In this document: in pieces, positions 33,205-41,969 of the stretch
Position numbering within the stretch: position 1 is the stretch's first letter
Layout: every line of letters begins with the position of its first letter
Origin: an uncultured Lachnospiraceae bacterium
Lineage (GTDB): Bacteria; Bacillota; Clostridia; Lachnospirales; Lachnospiraceae
Assembly (NCBI GenBank): GCA_904420225.1
Contig: CAJFUP010000127.1
Span: 1-46,019, forward strand
Length of the DNA stretch: 46,019 bases
Reading direction: 5' to 3'
Notes under the pieces: model-generated
The model's database searches: none
Told to the model about the DNA's origin: nothing
What the model saw: only the letters and a program-made list of their open reading frames with translations
Position numbers and translations under genes: made by a program

Positions 33205-34482
33205 TCAGCGGTATTCATACACGATCTGTCCGTCCACCAAAGTATAGCGAACCCGTCCCCTCACCGTATGACCGGCAAACGGTGTGTTATGGCCTTTGGA
33301 GCAAAACGTGTCTGGATCAATGACATACTCATCAGCTGGGTCAATGATGGTGATATCGGCCGCCTTGCCTTCCATGAGAGTGCCCCTGTCGATTCCGATG
33401 ACTCGGGCCGGATTGTAACTCATCTTTGCCGCCATCTCAAGCGGCGTCAGATATCCTGGCTCCACCAAATGGGTGATGGTCAGTGCCACCGCCGTCTCAG
33501 AGCCCACGATGCCAAACGGTGCGTCGGCCATGGATTTCTTCTTTTCGTCTGCGTGGTGGGGCGCATGGTCCGTGGAGATCACATCCATAATGCCGTCCCT
33601 AAGCCCTGCTTTCAGAGCCTCCACATCGGCGCGGCTTCTCAGCGGCGGATTCATCTTATAGTTGGCGTCATCCCCTGGAATCTCATCCTCCGTCATGGCA
33701 AAATGGTGGGGGCAAACCTCCGCAGTCACCAACAAACCTTCTTCCTTGGCCATCTTCACCATCTTCACACTGTCCGCCGTGGAACAGTGGCACAGATGCA
33801 GACGACACCCGGCCGCCTTGGCCAAGATGATATCCCTGGCCACGATCACATCCTCCACGGCATTCAGAATCCCAGGCAAACCCAATTCTTTGGCCTTGGG
33901 CCCTTCATTTAGGCATCCTTTTCCCACCAAATCTTTATCCTCGCAGTGGGCCATGACGGGGATCCCAGCCTGGGCTGCCAGCTTCATGCCTTCCAGATAG
34001 ACCGCTGTATTCATCACTGATTTTCCGTCCTCGCTGACGGCGACAGCGCCTGCCTGAGCCATACCCTGGATATCCGCCAGCTCTTTCCCCTGCTGCCCCA
34101 CAGTCACAGCTCCCACTGGAAGCACATGAACGCTGGCCTCCCGGGCCGCTTTCTGCAGTACCTGAGCAACTTTTTCCGGACTGTCCGTGGAAGGAGACGT
34201 ATTGGGCATGGGGCATACGGTGGTGTATCCGCCGTGGGCCGCCGCCAGCGTACCCGTCTGTATGGTTTCCTTATATTCCTGTCCAGGATCCCGAAGATGG
34301 ACATGGAGATCAATGAGCCCCGGCATCACATAACAGCCTGCGGCATCAATCACCCGGTCCGCCCTGGTCTCTCCTGGCGCGTCTGCATCGGCAATCTTCC
34401 CATCCCGCACAAGGATGGACTTTACCTGATCCGTATCTGTGGCCGGATCCAAAACCCGTCCGTTTTTAATCAAAATGTCCAT
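33205..34482 (-). CDS. pyrC: dihydroorotase
   Basis: 425 residues, a class I zinc-dependent amidohydrolase that closes carbamoyl-aspartate to dihydroorotate. The metal motif DLHVHLRDPGQEYKET is near residue 58, followed by PMPNTSPSTDSPE, MAHCEDKDL, HLCHCSTADS and the catalytic STDHAPHHADEK. GGAGG lies five to seven bases before the ATG. It is the first gene of the pyr cluster. Confidence 0.97.
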   Translation of the reverse strand: MDILIKNGRVLDPATDTDQVKSILVRDGKIADADAPGETRADRVIDAAGCYVMPGLIDLHVHLRDPGQEYKETIQTGTLAAAHGGYTTVCPMPNTSPSTDSPEKVAQVLQKAAREASVHVLPVGAVTVGQQGKELADIQGMAQAGAVAVSEDGKSVMNTAVYLEGMKLAAQAGIPVMAHCEDKDLVGKGCLNEGPKAKELGLPGILNAVEDVIVARDIILAKAAGCRLHLCHCSTADSVKMVKMAKEEGLLVTAEVCPHHFAMTEDEIPGDDANYKMNPPLRSRADVEALKAGLRDGIMDVISTDHAPHHADEKKKSMADAPFGIVGSETAVALTITHLVEPGYLTPLEMAAKMSYNPARVIGIDRGTLMEGKAADITIIDPADEYVIDPDTFCSKGHNTPFAGHTVRGRVRYTLVDGQIVYEYR

Positions 34483-34563
34483 ATCAAACCTCCATAGTCC
34501 AGCGAATGCCTACCTTTGCGGCAAACCGACGGCGCATCCGCCCATCTTTCAAAAGCTACCGTG

Positions 34564-34593
34564 ATTATAACACAGCGCGCTGTGGGGACGCAA
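34564..34593 (-). promoter_or_regulatory. pyrC promoter
   Basis: On the minus strand, a perfect TATAAT (34564-34569) with a weak TTGCGT (34588-34593) 18 bases upstream. The leader before pyrC is about 75 bases and has a GC-rich stretch but no clear attenuator. Confidence 0.65.
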
Positions 34594-34596
34594 GAC

Positions 34597-34645
34597 AAAA
34601 AGGGAGGGCAGCCTCCTCCCCACAGGGAGAAACCGCCCTCTCTTT
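34597..34645 (-). terminator. terminator after the HAM1-like gene
   Basis: On the minus strand, GAGGGC...GCCCTC with inner TCTCCC/GGGAG pairing forms a long stable hairpin followed by five T. It begins at the stop codon of the HAM1-like gene and isolates the pyrC promoter. Confidence 0.88.
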
Positions 34646-35265
34646 CATTCCTGCCCGATATCCCGCAGTGCATACTGGAAAAATTCATAAAAGCCTTTGG
34701 GAGCCGCTATGACTTCCTCTTCGTTCTCTGCCATATCGTACAGATACTGGCCTGTCTCCAAGCTGATGGCAATACTGTCCAGCGGATATCCCTTCACCCG
34801 CTTCACATGGGGCACGTCTGTAAGAGCAAAAGGCGGATAAGAAATGTCCTCTCCCTCTTTCTCATATATATGGGACTCATCATAGATAAAGCAGACAGAA
34901 TTTCTGTACTGGGCCACCAAACGGCCGAATTTTCTCACCAGGCCGCTGTAATACTCAATCATCTCCGCATCGGACATATATTTTCCATTGACCCGCCTCA
35001 CATGAACGCCAGGCTGCCATTCCTCCGGAAGATTCTGGAAATAAAGACCCGTGTCACAGGAAAACACCGGACATTTCAGGGCCTTGTAATATGTATGCGC
35101 CTTGATCCTGGCGTTTTCCAGAGGCGTATGCCCCCGCTCCTCTGCTTTCGGCAGAATTATTCCCGTCTCCGCAATTCCCACCAGCTCCAGATTCAGCCCC
35201 TCCAGGCTTTTCCTCATACCGCTTAATTTGGCCGGATTTCCCGTGCCGTAAACGATCCTCATCAT
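34645..35265 (-). CDS. HAM1/RdgB-family nucleoside triphosphatase-like protein
   Basis: 206 residues. Members of this family hydrolyse non-canonical purine triphosphates such as ITP and XTP. The N-terminal GTGNPAKLSGM corresponds to the family SGNxxK motif, and TPLENARIKA and FSCDTGLYF to the later substrate and catalytic segments. The usual DDSGL motif is CDTGL here, and the C-terminal half is diverged, so the substrate may differ. AGGAAGGG precedes the start, where two ATG codons are adjacent. It has its own promoter and terminator. Confidence 0.82.
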   Translation of the reverse strand: MMRIVYGTGNPAKLSGMRKSLEGLNLELVGIAETGIILPKAEERGHTPLENARIKAHTYYKALKCPVFSCDTGLYFQNLPEEWQPGVHVRRVNGKYMSDAEMIEYYSGLVRKFGRLVAQYRNSVCFIYDESHIYEKEGEDISYPPFALTDVPHVKRVKGYPLDSIAISLETGQYLYDMAENEEEVIAAPKGFYEFFQYALRDIGQE

Positions 35266-35356
35266 TTGCCCTTCCTATCCTTCCTGTAGTATTCACGCCG
35301 TCTCATGTGACTGATATGCGCACCGGCGCAGACGCCGCAGCATATAAATATATACT

Positions 35357-35395
35357 CTATCAGGATAGTATAGCACAATCCAGGCTCTCTGTCAC
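35357..35395 (-). promoter_or_regulatory. promoter of the HAM1-like gene, with an overlapping palindrome
   Basis: On the minus strand, GTGACA (35390-35395) and TATACT (35367-35372) are 17 bases apart. CTATC-AG-GATAG (35357-35368) overlaps the -10 and start region and could be an operator. The rest of the 35266-35529 gap has no other clear element. Confidence 0.65.
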
Positions 35396-35529
35396 TTATT
35401 TCTCTTAGTTCCGGCCATAGTGACAGGAAGCAGATTCCACAGCCAAAATATTTTAGCAATTTGCCGCAAAAAAGCGCTTCCAATTGTCCGGAAATTCCCA
35501 CAATTTTCCATTCTTTCCCGCTTTTTCCG

Positions 35530-38500
35530 TCACAGATTTGCACCGTCTTCTTTCAATGTCTCCCATCGGATCAATATGGGAGCTGCCAAAATCCCAGTTC
35601 GTTTCAGCTGATACTCATATCCAAAAGCTTCTCCTTCCGTTCTCCAGGCATCGGGGCCAAACCAGGTCATCTTCTCATCGCAGGCATGGACCTGGCCAAA
35701 GGTATTTATGCGGGTACCGTATTGGGTGACGGAAATGGTGTGGCGGCCAGACAGACGGCCCAGTTTCACTTCATAAGGCGCATACCATATCCGCCCTCGG
35801 TCCTCTCCATCCACAGCCACCTTTAGCAAAGCAGCGCGGTATTTGGGAATCCGCAGTGTATATTCCCCGGCTTCCAGATCCACCTGACAGTGATACGTCA
35901 GGTTTCCCCCATAAAATGGCATTTTCTGGGCGGTCAGGTCCGAAAATCCCAGGTCTTTTGGCAGATCTGTAACCATGGCGCGATTTCCCGCGATTTCCAC
36001 GCCAAAATTCCCCAACAAATAACACCACTCCACATTGGACTTTCTGGTATAGGGCAAAATCACCTCCAGCTCATTTCTCCCACGGCGGATGCCTCTCAAT
36101 TCCATGGTTTGGATACATTCATCCACATACCAGCCCTGAGGCACTCCGCTTCTCTTCTCCCCATTCCAGATGAGCTGCGCCTTATCCAGATCCTCCATGG
36201 CAATGCGGACTGTGTCTGTCTCCATGTCTGAAGAAAAGGAAAAACGCAGGCGCAGAGTGTGTTTCTCTTCCTCTCGGCGGGATTCTGTCCATGGTTGGGC
36301 AAAGGCTTCCATTTTCAGAGGCCATCCCAGCTCCTTACGAAGAACATTATCCAAGCGGAGAAGCTCCTCTTCCTCCCGGTATGGCTCCCCGTCCAGGGCA
36401 TATTCCGCTTGATCCAGCATCAGCACATTGGGCTCTTCCATGTGATACGATACCACCCGGTGAAGCCGTCTCACCGATGCGGCAATTTTCAGCGGGCGGC
36501 ATCCCGCAGCTGTCTTTGCAGATCTTGGCACTGCCTGTAAATAATAAAGAAGGCTGTCCTCCTCATACAAAGCACAGGAAATCTCTGTGCATCCATCTTT
36601 CCAGACAGTATTGACCGGGTAACGCGTTCCCGTCAATGTATCCAAGTACGTCACATCATATTCCCCTGTTACGGAAATGGTGTATTCTTTTTTGATCAGC
36701 AAATCCGCATTTTCCGGCTTTGTCCCATTGGCTATGAATAAGATTTTATCCTGGCCAAGGCTGCGCATTTGATAAAGGTAATGGGTGCTGGGCACACCCT
36801 TTTCATCCTGCATCTTTACAGTGCGGTATGGCTCTGCCGCCGCCATCAGATCTCCGTAATCAAAAGGAATCACCGGCTGTCCCGCCAATTCCGGAGGCAG
36901 TTCTCCCACAGCGCCGTCTACATACTGGGGTTTTTGTCCCATAAAGATCACGCACCCTCCTTCCCGCACAAACTGGGCCAGCCGCCAAGCGGTGCTACTC
37001 CGCATCGTTACCAAACCAGGGACAATGACAGCCTCATACTGCATAACCCCGGCGCAAAAAGTCCCCGGCTTTCTGTCTGTTTCCTTGAGGGACAGCAGGA
37101 GAGACTCTGAAATGTAGTCAAAGTCAATCATCCCCCAGAGAAGCCACTGGGTTACCTGCTGAAATTGCTGTTCCAGCTTATTCCTCATCGTCCGTGTCTG
37201 TTCCTCTGGCCCAAAGAACAGCCAGTAGCTTTCGATGGGATGAATGACCCCCACTCTCACCCATGGCCTGCCGCTTTGCAAGGCCGTATTGACCCTGGCG
37301 AAATGATCTTCCACTATTTTATATTCCCGGAACCAGGGAGACTGATACGAAATGGATGCCGGATAGTCTCTTTTGGCCTCTCCCGCCATGGATACCCAAG
37401 AAAGATGGGGTACTCTGTGGGTCACTCCCAGCGCCGCCTGCCAATCCCCCTGCAGCTTATGGCCACGGAAATCAAAATCCCAGTTGGTGACACCGTACAA
37501 CTCACTGGTGACTTCATTGGCGCCCAGCTGATGGGCCGCGCTTTGAGCCTGTTTGGCGGTACTATATTCCCTTCTGTCACAGAGCATATCAATGCCCGGC
37601 ACCCCGAATCCCCTGTAATGACGCATGGCCTCCGACAAAGCGCCCGTCTGGGATTCCAGTGTCTCCTCGGCCATCATGTGGCCGGTGAGGGCAATGTGAT
37701 GAGCTCGGCACCACGCTCCGATGGTATCGGAATAGGCGCAGGCAAAACGCTCCGCCAAATGATCATGATAGCGGTATCTGGTCAGAGAAACACGCCCTCC
37801 GGGCAGCTGCCAAAATACTTCCGGCAAATGATCCAAAAAACTTTCCCCATACGCCTCCCTAAAGGTATCCTCGAAATCGTCGGTATAAGGAATCAGCACG
37901 TCCCGTTTTTCCTCCGCCTTACCCAGTGTCTGTTTGTGAGTAAACTGGGGCTCATCCGTGAAAATGGAAGGGATTTGGTCCCCAAAATATTCCCCCACCG
38001 TCTCATAATACTTCTCATGGGTCACCTGAATAAACCGTTCAATGGCCCTTTTGTCCAGAGTGTTGACATAGGATTCATTGTTGAACCAAGGGCTTTGGGG
38101 AGAATACTCCAGATAGGCATACCAAATATTTGCTCCTACTTCTCCGTCTTTCAGCCTGCGGTACGCCGCCAGCATTCCTGCTTCCAGCTCCACCTCATAG
38201 CGTGCCAGCAATGTGCCATTGCCCTGTACCTTGCCCGCCGCGCTGGATCCGGTCACCTGATCCTTCTGGGTCCATTCCCTATCTTCCTGGCGAAATGGCG
38301 TAAAAACCAGGTACCGGCCTCTGTATTTTTCTTCTTTTGTCACCATGCCGCCGCCGAATCCAGAAGGCCAGCGATCTTCATCATACAAATACACATGCAT
38401 TTGATCTTTTTGCGCCTTTTGGGTAATTTCCTTCACCAGAGTCAAAAACTCCTCTCCCATATAGGGAGTGTCCAGTCCGGTGCGGCAATGAATGGTATAT

Positions 38501-38640
38501 CCCCCCAGCCCCATTTCCTTCAGATAATCTGTCTGGCGCAGCAGCTGCTCCCTGGACAGCTTGCAGTTCCACGCCCAAAACGGAGCTCCGCGAAATGCGG
38601 AGGAAGGCTGTTCAAATTGATTCAGATAATTTTTTTCCAT
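35530..38640 (-). CDS. large glycoside hydrolase, GH106-like
   Basis: 1036 residues from the ATG at 38638-38640, with AAGGAG before it. No signal peptide is visible, so it is probably cytoplasmic. The N-terminal barrel resembles alpha-L-rhamnosidase-like GH106 proteins: FRGAPFWAWNCKL, MGLGGYTIHCRTGLDTPY, YLYDEDRWPSGFGGG and FTDEPQF with candidate catalytic acids. A large central domain (about 290-700) is followed by beta-rich domains with a jelly-roll-like C-terminus. It probably acts on rhamnose or a related sugar in small, imported glycosides. It is divergent from an AraC regulator. No transporter is adjacent, so the substrate is not shown. Confidence 0.75.
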   Translation of the reverse strand: MEKNYLNQFEQPSSAFRGAPFWAWNCKLSREQLLRQTDYLKEMGLGGYTIHCRTGLDTPYMGEEFLTLVKEITQKAQKDQMHVYLYDEDRWPSGFGGGMVTKEEKYRGRYLVFTPFRQEDREWTQKDQVTGSSAAGKVQGNGTLLARYEVELEAGMLAAYRRLKDGEVGANIWYAYLEYSPQSPWFNNESYVNTLDKRAIERFIQVTHEKYYETVGEYFGDQIPSIFTDEPQFTHKQTLGKAEEKRDVLIPYTDDFEDTFREAYGESFLDHLPEVFWQLPGGRVSLTRYRYHDHLAERFACAYSDTIGAWCRAHHIALTGHMMAEETLESQTGALSEAMRHYRGFGVPGIDMLCDRREYSTAKQAQSAAHQLGANEVTSELYGVTNWDFDFRGHKLQGDWQAALGVTHRVPHLSWVSMAGEAKRDYPASISYQSPWFREYKIVEDHFARVNTALQSGRPWVRVGVIHPIESYWLFFGPEEQTRTMRNKLEQQFQQVTQWLLWGMIDFDYISESLLLSLKETDRKPGTFCAGVMQYEAVIVPGLVTMRSSTAWRLAQFVREGGCVIFMGQKPQYVDGAVGELPPELAGQPVIPFDYGDLMAAAEPYRTVKMQDEKGVPSTHYLYQMRSLGQDKILFIANGTKPENADLLIKKEYTISVTGEYDVTYLDTLTGTRYPVNTVWKDGCTEISCALYEEDSLLYYLQAVPRSAKTAAGCRPLKIAASVRRLHRVVSYHMEEPNVLMLDQAEYALDGEPYREEEELLRLDNVLRKELGWPLKMEAFAQPWTESRREEEKHTLRLRFSFSSDMETDTVRIAMEDLDKAQLIWNGEKRSGVPQGWYVDECIQTMELRGIRRGRNELEVILPYTRKSNVEWCYLLGNFGVEIAGNRAMVTDLPKDLGFSDLTAQKMPFYGGNLTYHCQVDLEAGEYTLRIPKYRAALLKVAVDGEDRGRIWYAPYEVKLGRLSGRHTISVTQYGTRINTFGQVHACDEKMTWFGPDAWRTEGEAFGYEYQLKRTGILAAPILIRWETLKEDGANL

Positions 38641-38795
38641 TTTCGTTCTCCTTCTTTCAACTATCTCTGACAAATCATCTGCCTATTTTTCCCCAAAAAG
38701 GGCCCTGCCTGAGCCGATGACAGACGTTTTCTATGATTTCTCTCTTGATGAAATTCCTGTCTTTTTCTATACTGATGATACAGGGGGCAAGATGG

Positions 38796-38881
38796 ATGGA
38801 GTGCTTTCGTTTTATTATCCCATATTCGATCTTTTTTTCCATGGAATATGGTTCTTTTTTTTGTAAAATGGAACACTCCAT
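38796..38881. promoter_or_regulatory. inverted operator pair in the AraC/glycoside hydrolase divergent region
   Basis: ATGGAGTG (38796-38803) and its exact complement CACTCCAT (38874-38881) lie 78 bases apart, bracketing an AT-rich stretch that also contains CCATGGAATATGG (about 38839-38851). The gap is 300 bases between the divergent starts. The two boxes are the best candidates for binding by the neighbouring AraC protein. Confidence 0.45.
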
Positions 38882-38940
38882 AGGATCGATGCAGTGATTG
38901 CACCAATCCATCTGAACCGATGCCACAGGAGGACCATGTC

Positions 38941-39834
38941 ATGAAAAAAAGACCTGCTTTCGGGGAAACCGATCCCCAGATCCGATTTGTCAATCACATA
39001 CAGTTTCCGCCTGGATACACCATGGAGAAACGAGTCATCTATGACCATGAATGGATTTATTGCCTGGACGGGGAGGCAAAAATGGACTACCAAAATACCA
39101 CATTTACTCTGCGGCCAGGTTCCCTGCTTCATTTGGAGCCTTTCCAGGATAATAAAATGTATGTGGAAAGCGGCCATACTTTTTCCGCCCACTGCGTTCA
39201 CTTTGATTTCTTTCATCTGGATCCCTCCTGGGATTTCTCCGCCGAATGGGCTTATTTTCTCCGACCCAGAACCGTCCCGGAACAGGAGCGCTTACAGCGG
39301 CTGGCCCACCGTCCCAATCCTGTTCCCGATGGCCCCACAATCCCGCCCATGGTGGAAGGCCTGGATCCCGCTGTCATGGCGCCGCTATTTCGCGAGTTAT
39401 ACCGCTCTTTTGGACGTCTCAGCGCTGCCGATCACCTGAAAATGCGTTCCGTATTTTTACTGATTCTTTCCCATGTCCTCACCTTTTTGGAAGACGCAGA
39501 GAGTCGGCCGCGCTTCGATCCCATGGCCGATGATGCCGTTTACTATATGAAAGAGCACTATAGAGAACCCATCACAGCCCTCTCTCTGGCGGAGCATTTT
39601 CACCTGTCGGCCAAATATTTCGGAAGTCTTTTCAAAAAAAGCACTGGCATGACCATACAGGAGAAATTGCTCTCCATCCGTATGGAACATGCCAGCCAAC
39701 TTTTAATTTATTCCAAACTTCCCATCCAAGACATTGCCGCGGCAGTGGGTATTCCCGATGTGTTTTATTTCACAAAACTATTTAAAAAGGAAAAGGGAAT
39801 GCCGCCGGGAAGATACCGCAGACAGCTGCAGTGA
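38941..39834 (+). CDS. AraC-family transcriptional regulator
   Basis: 297 residues from the ATG at 38941, chosen because AGGAGG lies eight bases upstream; an ATG seven codons earlier precedes the ribosome site. The N-terminal half is a cupin-like ligand domain (YTMEKRVIYDHEWIYCLDGEA, LRPGSLLHLEP). The C-terminal 100 residues have the two AraC helix-turn-helix motifs (SLAEHFHLSAKYFGSLFKKS and IQDIAAAVGIPDVFYFTKLF). It is divergent from the GH106-like gene and probably activates it in response to a sugar. Confidence 0.94.
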   Translation: MKKRPAFGETDPQIRFVNHIQFPPGYTMEKRVIYDHEWIYCLDGEAKMDYQNTTFTLRPGSLLHLEPFQDNKMYVESGHTFSAHCVHFDFFHLDPSWDFSAEWAYFLRPRTVPEQERLQRLAHRPNPVPDGPTIPPMVEGLDPAVMAPLFRELYRSFGRLSAADHLKMRSVFLLILSHVLTFLEDAESRPRFDPMADDAVYYMKEHYREPITALSLAEHFHLSAKYFGSLFKKSTGMTIQEKLLSIRMEHASQLLIYSKLPIQDIAAAVGIPDVFYFTKLFKKEKGMPPGRYRRQLQ

Positions 39835-39854
39835 CATCACCCGTTCTCATGAGT

Positions 39855-39903
39855 AAACAGTATAAAACAGTTGACAACAGTTATATACTGTTATATACTG
39901 TTT
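39855..39903 (+). promoter_or_regulatory. promoter and operator of the GntR-ABC operon
   Basis: TTGACA (39871-39876), 17 bases and TATACT (39894-39899) form a near-consensus promoter. It is embedded in symmetry: AAACAGTATA (39855-39864) and its complement TATACTGTTT (39894-39903) flank it, and AACAGT-TATAT-ACTGTT (39876-39892) fills the spacer. TTATATACTG is also directly repeated (39881-39900). This is where the GntR protein encoded next would be expected to bind and repress its own operon. Confidence 0.85.
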
Positions 39904-39905
39904 AA

Positions 39906-39993
39906 CAAGCAGAGCGGCTTTGTCTCCCGGAACGATTGTCTGTCTCCGGTCTGAAGACACTGCTCCCCCTTGCTGCAGCATTTGCTCTGCTTG
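39906..39993 (+). promoter_or_regulatory. long-stem leader of the GntR operon
   Basis: CAAGCAGAGC (39906-39915) pairs perfectly with GCTCTGCTTG (39984-39993), enclosing about 68 bases. A second hairpin, GGACG-CGTCC (40043-40059), lies just before the ribosome site. No terminator T run is present; the role is unknown. Confidence 0.45.
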
Positions 39994-40075
39994 TGAAGTA
40001 CTTCATCTGTCCCCGCGGGACTGCCGCACAGGACAAACCATTGGACGGAGAGCCCGTCCAAGGAAAGGTTCTATT

Positions 40076-40447
40076 ATGAAAATCATCATCAACCATTCCT
40101 CCATGGTGCCCATCTATGAACAAATCACGGATCAGATTAAAACCATGATTCTTGACGGCACTCTGAAGGAAAACGATAATCTGCCGTCGGTCCGCACCCT
40201 TTCCAGGGAATTGAAAATCAGCGCTCTCACAGTGAAAAAGGCGTATGATAATCTGGAACAGGAGGGCTTCACCGTGACCATCCATGGAAAGGGCACCTAT
40301 ATTGCCGCTGCCAACCAGGAACGGATGCTGGAAGAACAGAAAAAAGAAGTGGAAGCCGCTTTGGAGCTGGCCATTGAAAAAGGAAGGCGATGCGGACTGC
40401 GGGATTCAGAGATCGAAGAACTGTTTCATCTGATTTTGGAGGACTAA
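40076..40447 (+). CDS. YtrA-like GntR-family regulator
   Basis: 123 residues from the ATG at 40076, with AAGGAAAGG before it. The longer upstream frame covers the leader and is not coding-like. A winged helix (about 10-75) contains VPIYEQITDQIKTMIL, LPSVRTLSRELKISALTVKKAYDNLEQEGF and GKGTYIA. The short helical C-terminus fits the YtrA subfamily, which lacks a ligand domain and usually represses a linked ABC transporter operon. The ATPase gene follows after three bases. Confidence 0.94.
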   Translation: MKIIINHSSMVPIYEQITDQIKTMILDGTLKENDNLPSVRTLSRELKISALTVKKAYDNLEQEGFTVTIHGKGTYIAAANQERMLEEQKKEVEAALELAIEKGRRCGLRDSEIEELFHLILED

Positions 40448-40450
40448 GCC

Positions 40451-41302
40451 ATGCTAAGCGTAAACCAATTGAAAAAATGTTACGGATCTTTCACCCTGGA
40501 CTGTACATTGTGCGTTCCGGAAGGCAGCATCACCGGACTCATCGGCCTAAACGGTGCCGGAAAAAGTACCACCTTCAAAGCAATCCTGGGACTCATTGCC
40601 TACGACAGCGGGACCATCCGGCTATTTGACAAAGAAATCGGAAATTTCACCAAAAAGGAAAAAGAGGACATCGGCGTAGTCCTTTCCTACTCCGGTTTCA
40701 GCGAGCTTCTCTCTGCCCGTGATCTCATTCCCATTCTATCGGGATTCTACACACGCTTTGATCCCCATGCATTTCGCGGGCTATGTGAACAATACCGGCT
40801 GCCCATGAACCGGAAAATAAAAGACTTATCCACTGGTATGCGGGCCAAACTAAAGGTGCTGACTGCCCTTGCCCATCAACCCCGCTTTCTCATCCTGGAT
40901 GAGCCCACATCGGGGCTGGATGTCATTGCCAGAGATCAAATCCTGGAACTGCTGCGCAATTATATGGAAGAAGATGAGAGACGTTCCATCCTGATCAGCT
41001 CCCATATATCCAGTGATCTGGAAGGACTCTGCGATGACATTTATATGATCCACCAAGGCTCCATTCTTCTCCATGAGGATACGGATATCATTCTCAGCCG
41101 ATACGGCATTTTAAAAATGAAGGAATCGCGCTTCACTTCCCTGGACAAGCGCTATGTGATGCGGTGGCGCAGGGAGCCCTACGGCATCTGTTGTCTGACG
41201 GATCAAAAACAGTATTATGTGGAAAACGCCCCTGACCTGGCCGTGGAAAACGGATCTCTGGACCAGACCCTCACCATGATGATCAAAGGAGAACGATTAT
41301 GA
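40451..41302 (+). CDS. ABC transporter ATPase
   Basis: 283 residues. Walker A is GLNGAGKSTT (about 36-45), the signature is LSTGMRAKLKV (a divergent form of LSGGQ), and Walker B is RFLILDEPTSGLD. A C-terminal extension of about 60 residues follows the core. It resembles the ATPases of YtrA-regulated exporters. It pairs with the small permease, whose start overlaps this gene by four bases. The substrate is unknown; related systems respond to cell-wall antibiotics. Confidence 0.93.
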   Translation: MLSVNQLKKCYGSFTLDCTLCVPEGSITGLIGLNGAGKSTTFKAILGLIAYDSGTIRLFDKEIGNFTKKEKEDIGVVLSYSGFSELLSARDLIPILSGFYTRFDPHAFRGLCEQYRLPMNRKIKDLSTGMRAKLKVLTALAHQPRFLILDEPTSGLDVIARDQILELLRNYMEEDERRSILISSHISSDLEGLCDDIYMIHQGSILLHEDTDIILSRYGILKMKESRFTSLDKRYVMRWRREPYGICCLTDQKQYYVENAPDLAVENGSLDQTLTMMIKGERL

Positions 41303-41952
41303 AAGGATTGCTGACAAAAGATTTGATTTTTATGCGAACCCAATGGCGCTTTATTTTTATTTATCTTCTCTTGATTTTGCTTTTCCTAATTACCAATACC
41401 GCCCCCTCGTTTATCCTGGGATACTGTACTTTATTTTTCACCATTTTGGTGATGAGCACCACTGGATACGATGAAGCCAACAACGGCAATTCCTTTCTTT
41501 TTACTCTTCCTTTTTCCAGGGGCCTGTATGTGGCTGAAAAATATCTTTTCGGATTTTGTATGGGCCTCCTGGGATGGGGAATTGCCGTGGCCTTTGTTTT
41601 GGCACAGACCGCTTTCTTTGACCCGTCCGCCGATCTTTTGGATATGGGTGCCGACTCCCTGCCGTGGCTTCTGATGGTTCCGATTTTTCTTTCCCTCATC
41701 CTGCCCATCAACCTGCGGTTTGGCAGCGAAAAAGGCCGTTATGCGGCCATGATTCTCTTCGCCCTATCCATCCTGAGCGTTTACCTATTTCGCCAGGCAT
41801 CCGAAGCTTTTCATCTCCCTGTGGCCGATATCGCCAACGCTTTCCTTCGCCACCGGGAGCTGACCGCCGCAGGGGCAACGGCGCTGGCCTTTGTTCTCTT
41901 TTTCTTTTCCTACTGCGTAAGCAGACATATCATAGCCAAAAAGCAATTTTAG
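41299..41952 (+). CDS. ABC-2 type transporter permease
   Basis: 217 residues with six predicted membrane helices (for example FIFIYLLLILLFLI near the start and ALAFVLFFFSYCVS at the end). An ABC-2-like segment TGYDEANNGNSFLFTLPFSRGLYVAEKYLFG (about 50-80) lies between the second and third helices. It is the membrane partner of the ATPase encoded upstream, to which it is translationally coupled. The substrate cannot be deduced. Confidence 0.88.
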   Translation: MKGLLTKDLIFMRTQWRFIFIYLLLILLFLITNTAPSFILGYCTLFFTILVMSTTGYDEANNGNSFLFTLPFSRGLYVAEKYLFGFCMGLLGWGIAVAFVLAQTAFFDPSADLLDMGADSLPWLLMVPIFLSLILPINLRFGSEKGRYAAMILFALSILSVYLFRQASEAFHLPVADIANAFLRHRELTAAGATALAFVLFFFSYCVSRHIIAKKQF

Positions 41953-41969
41953 GTTTCATATGTTTTCTC

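Noticed and set aside
37165-38670. 501-codon plus-strand open frame opposite the GH106-like gene
   Set aside because: Composition is atypical (His-, Pro- and Leu-rich), there is no family motif, and it lies fully inside a well-supported gene on the other strand.
39920-40075. 52-codon N-terminal extension of the GntR protein
   Set aside because: Cys/Arg/Pro-rich and coincides with structured leader RNA; the downstream ATG has the ribosome site and gives the normal YtrA length.
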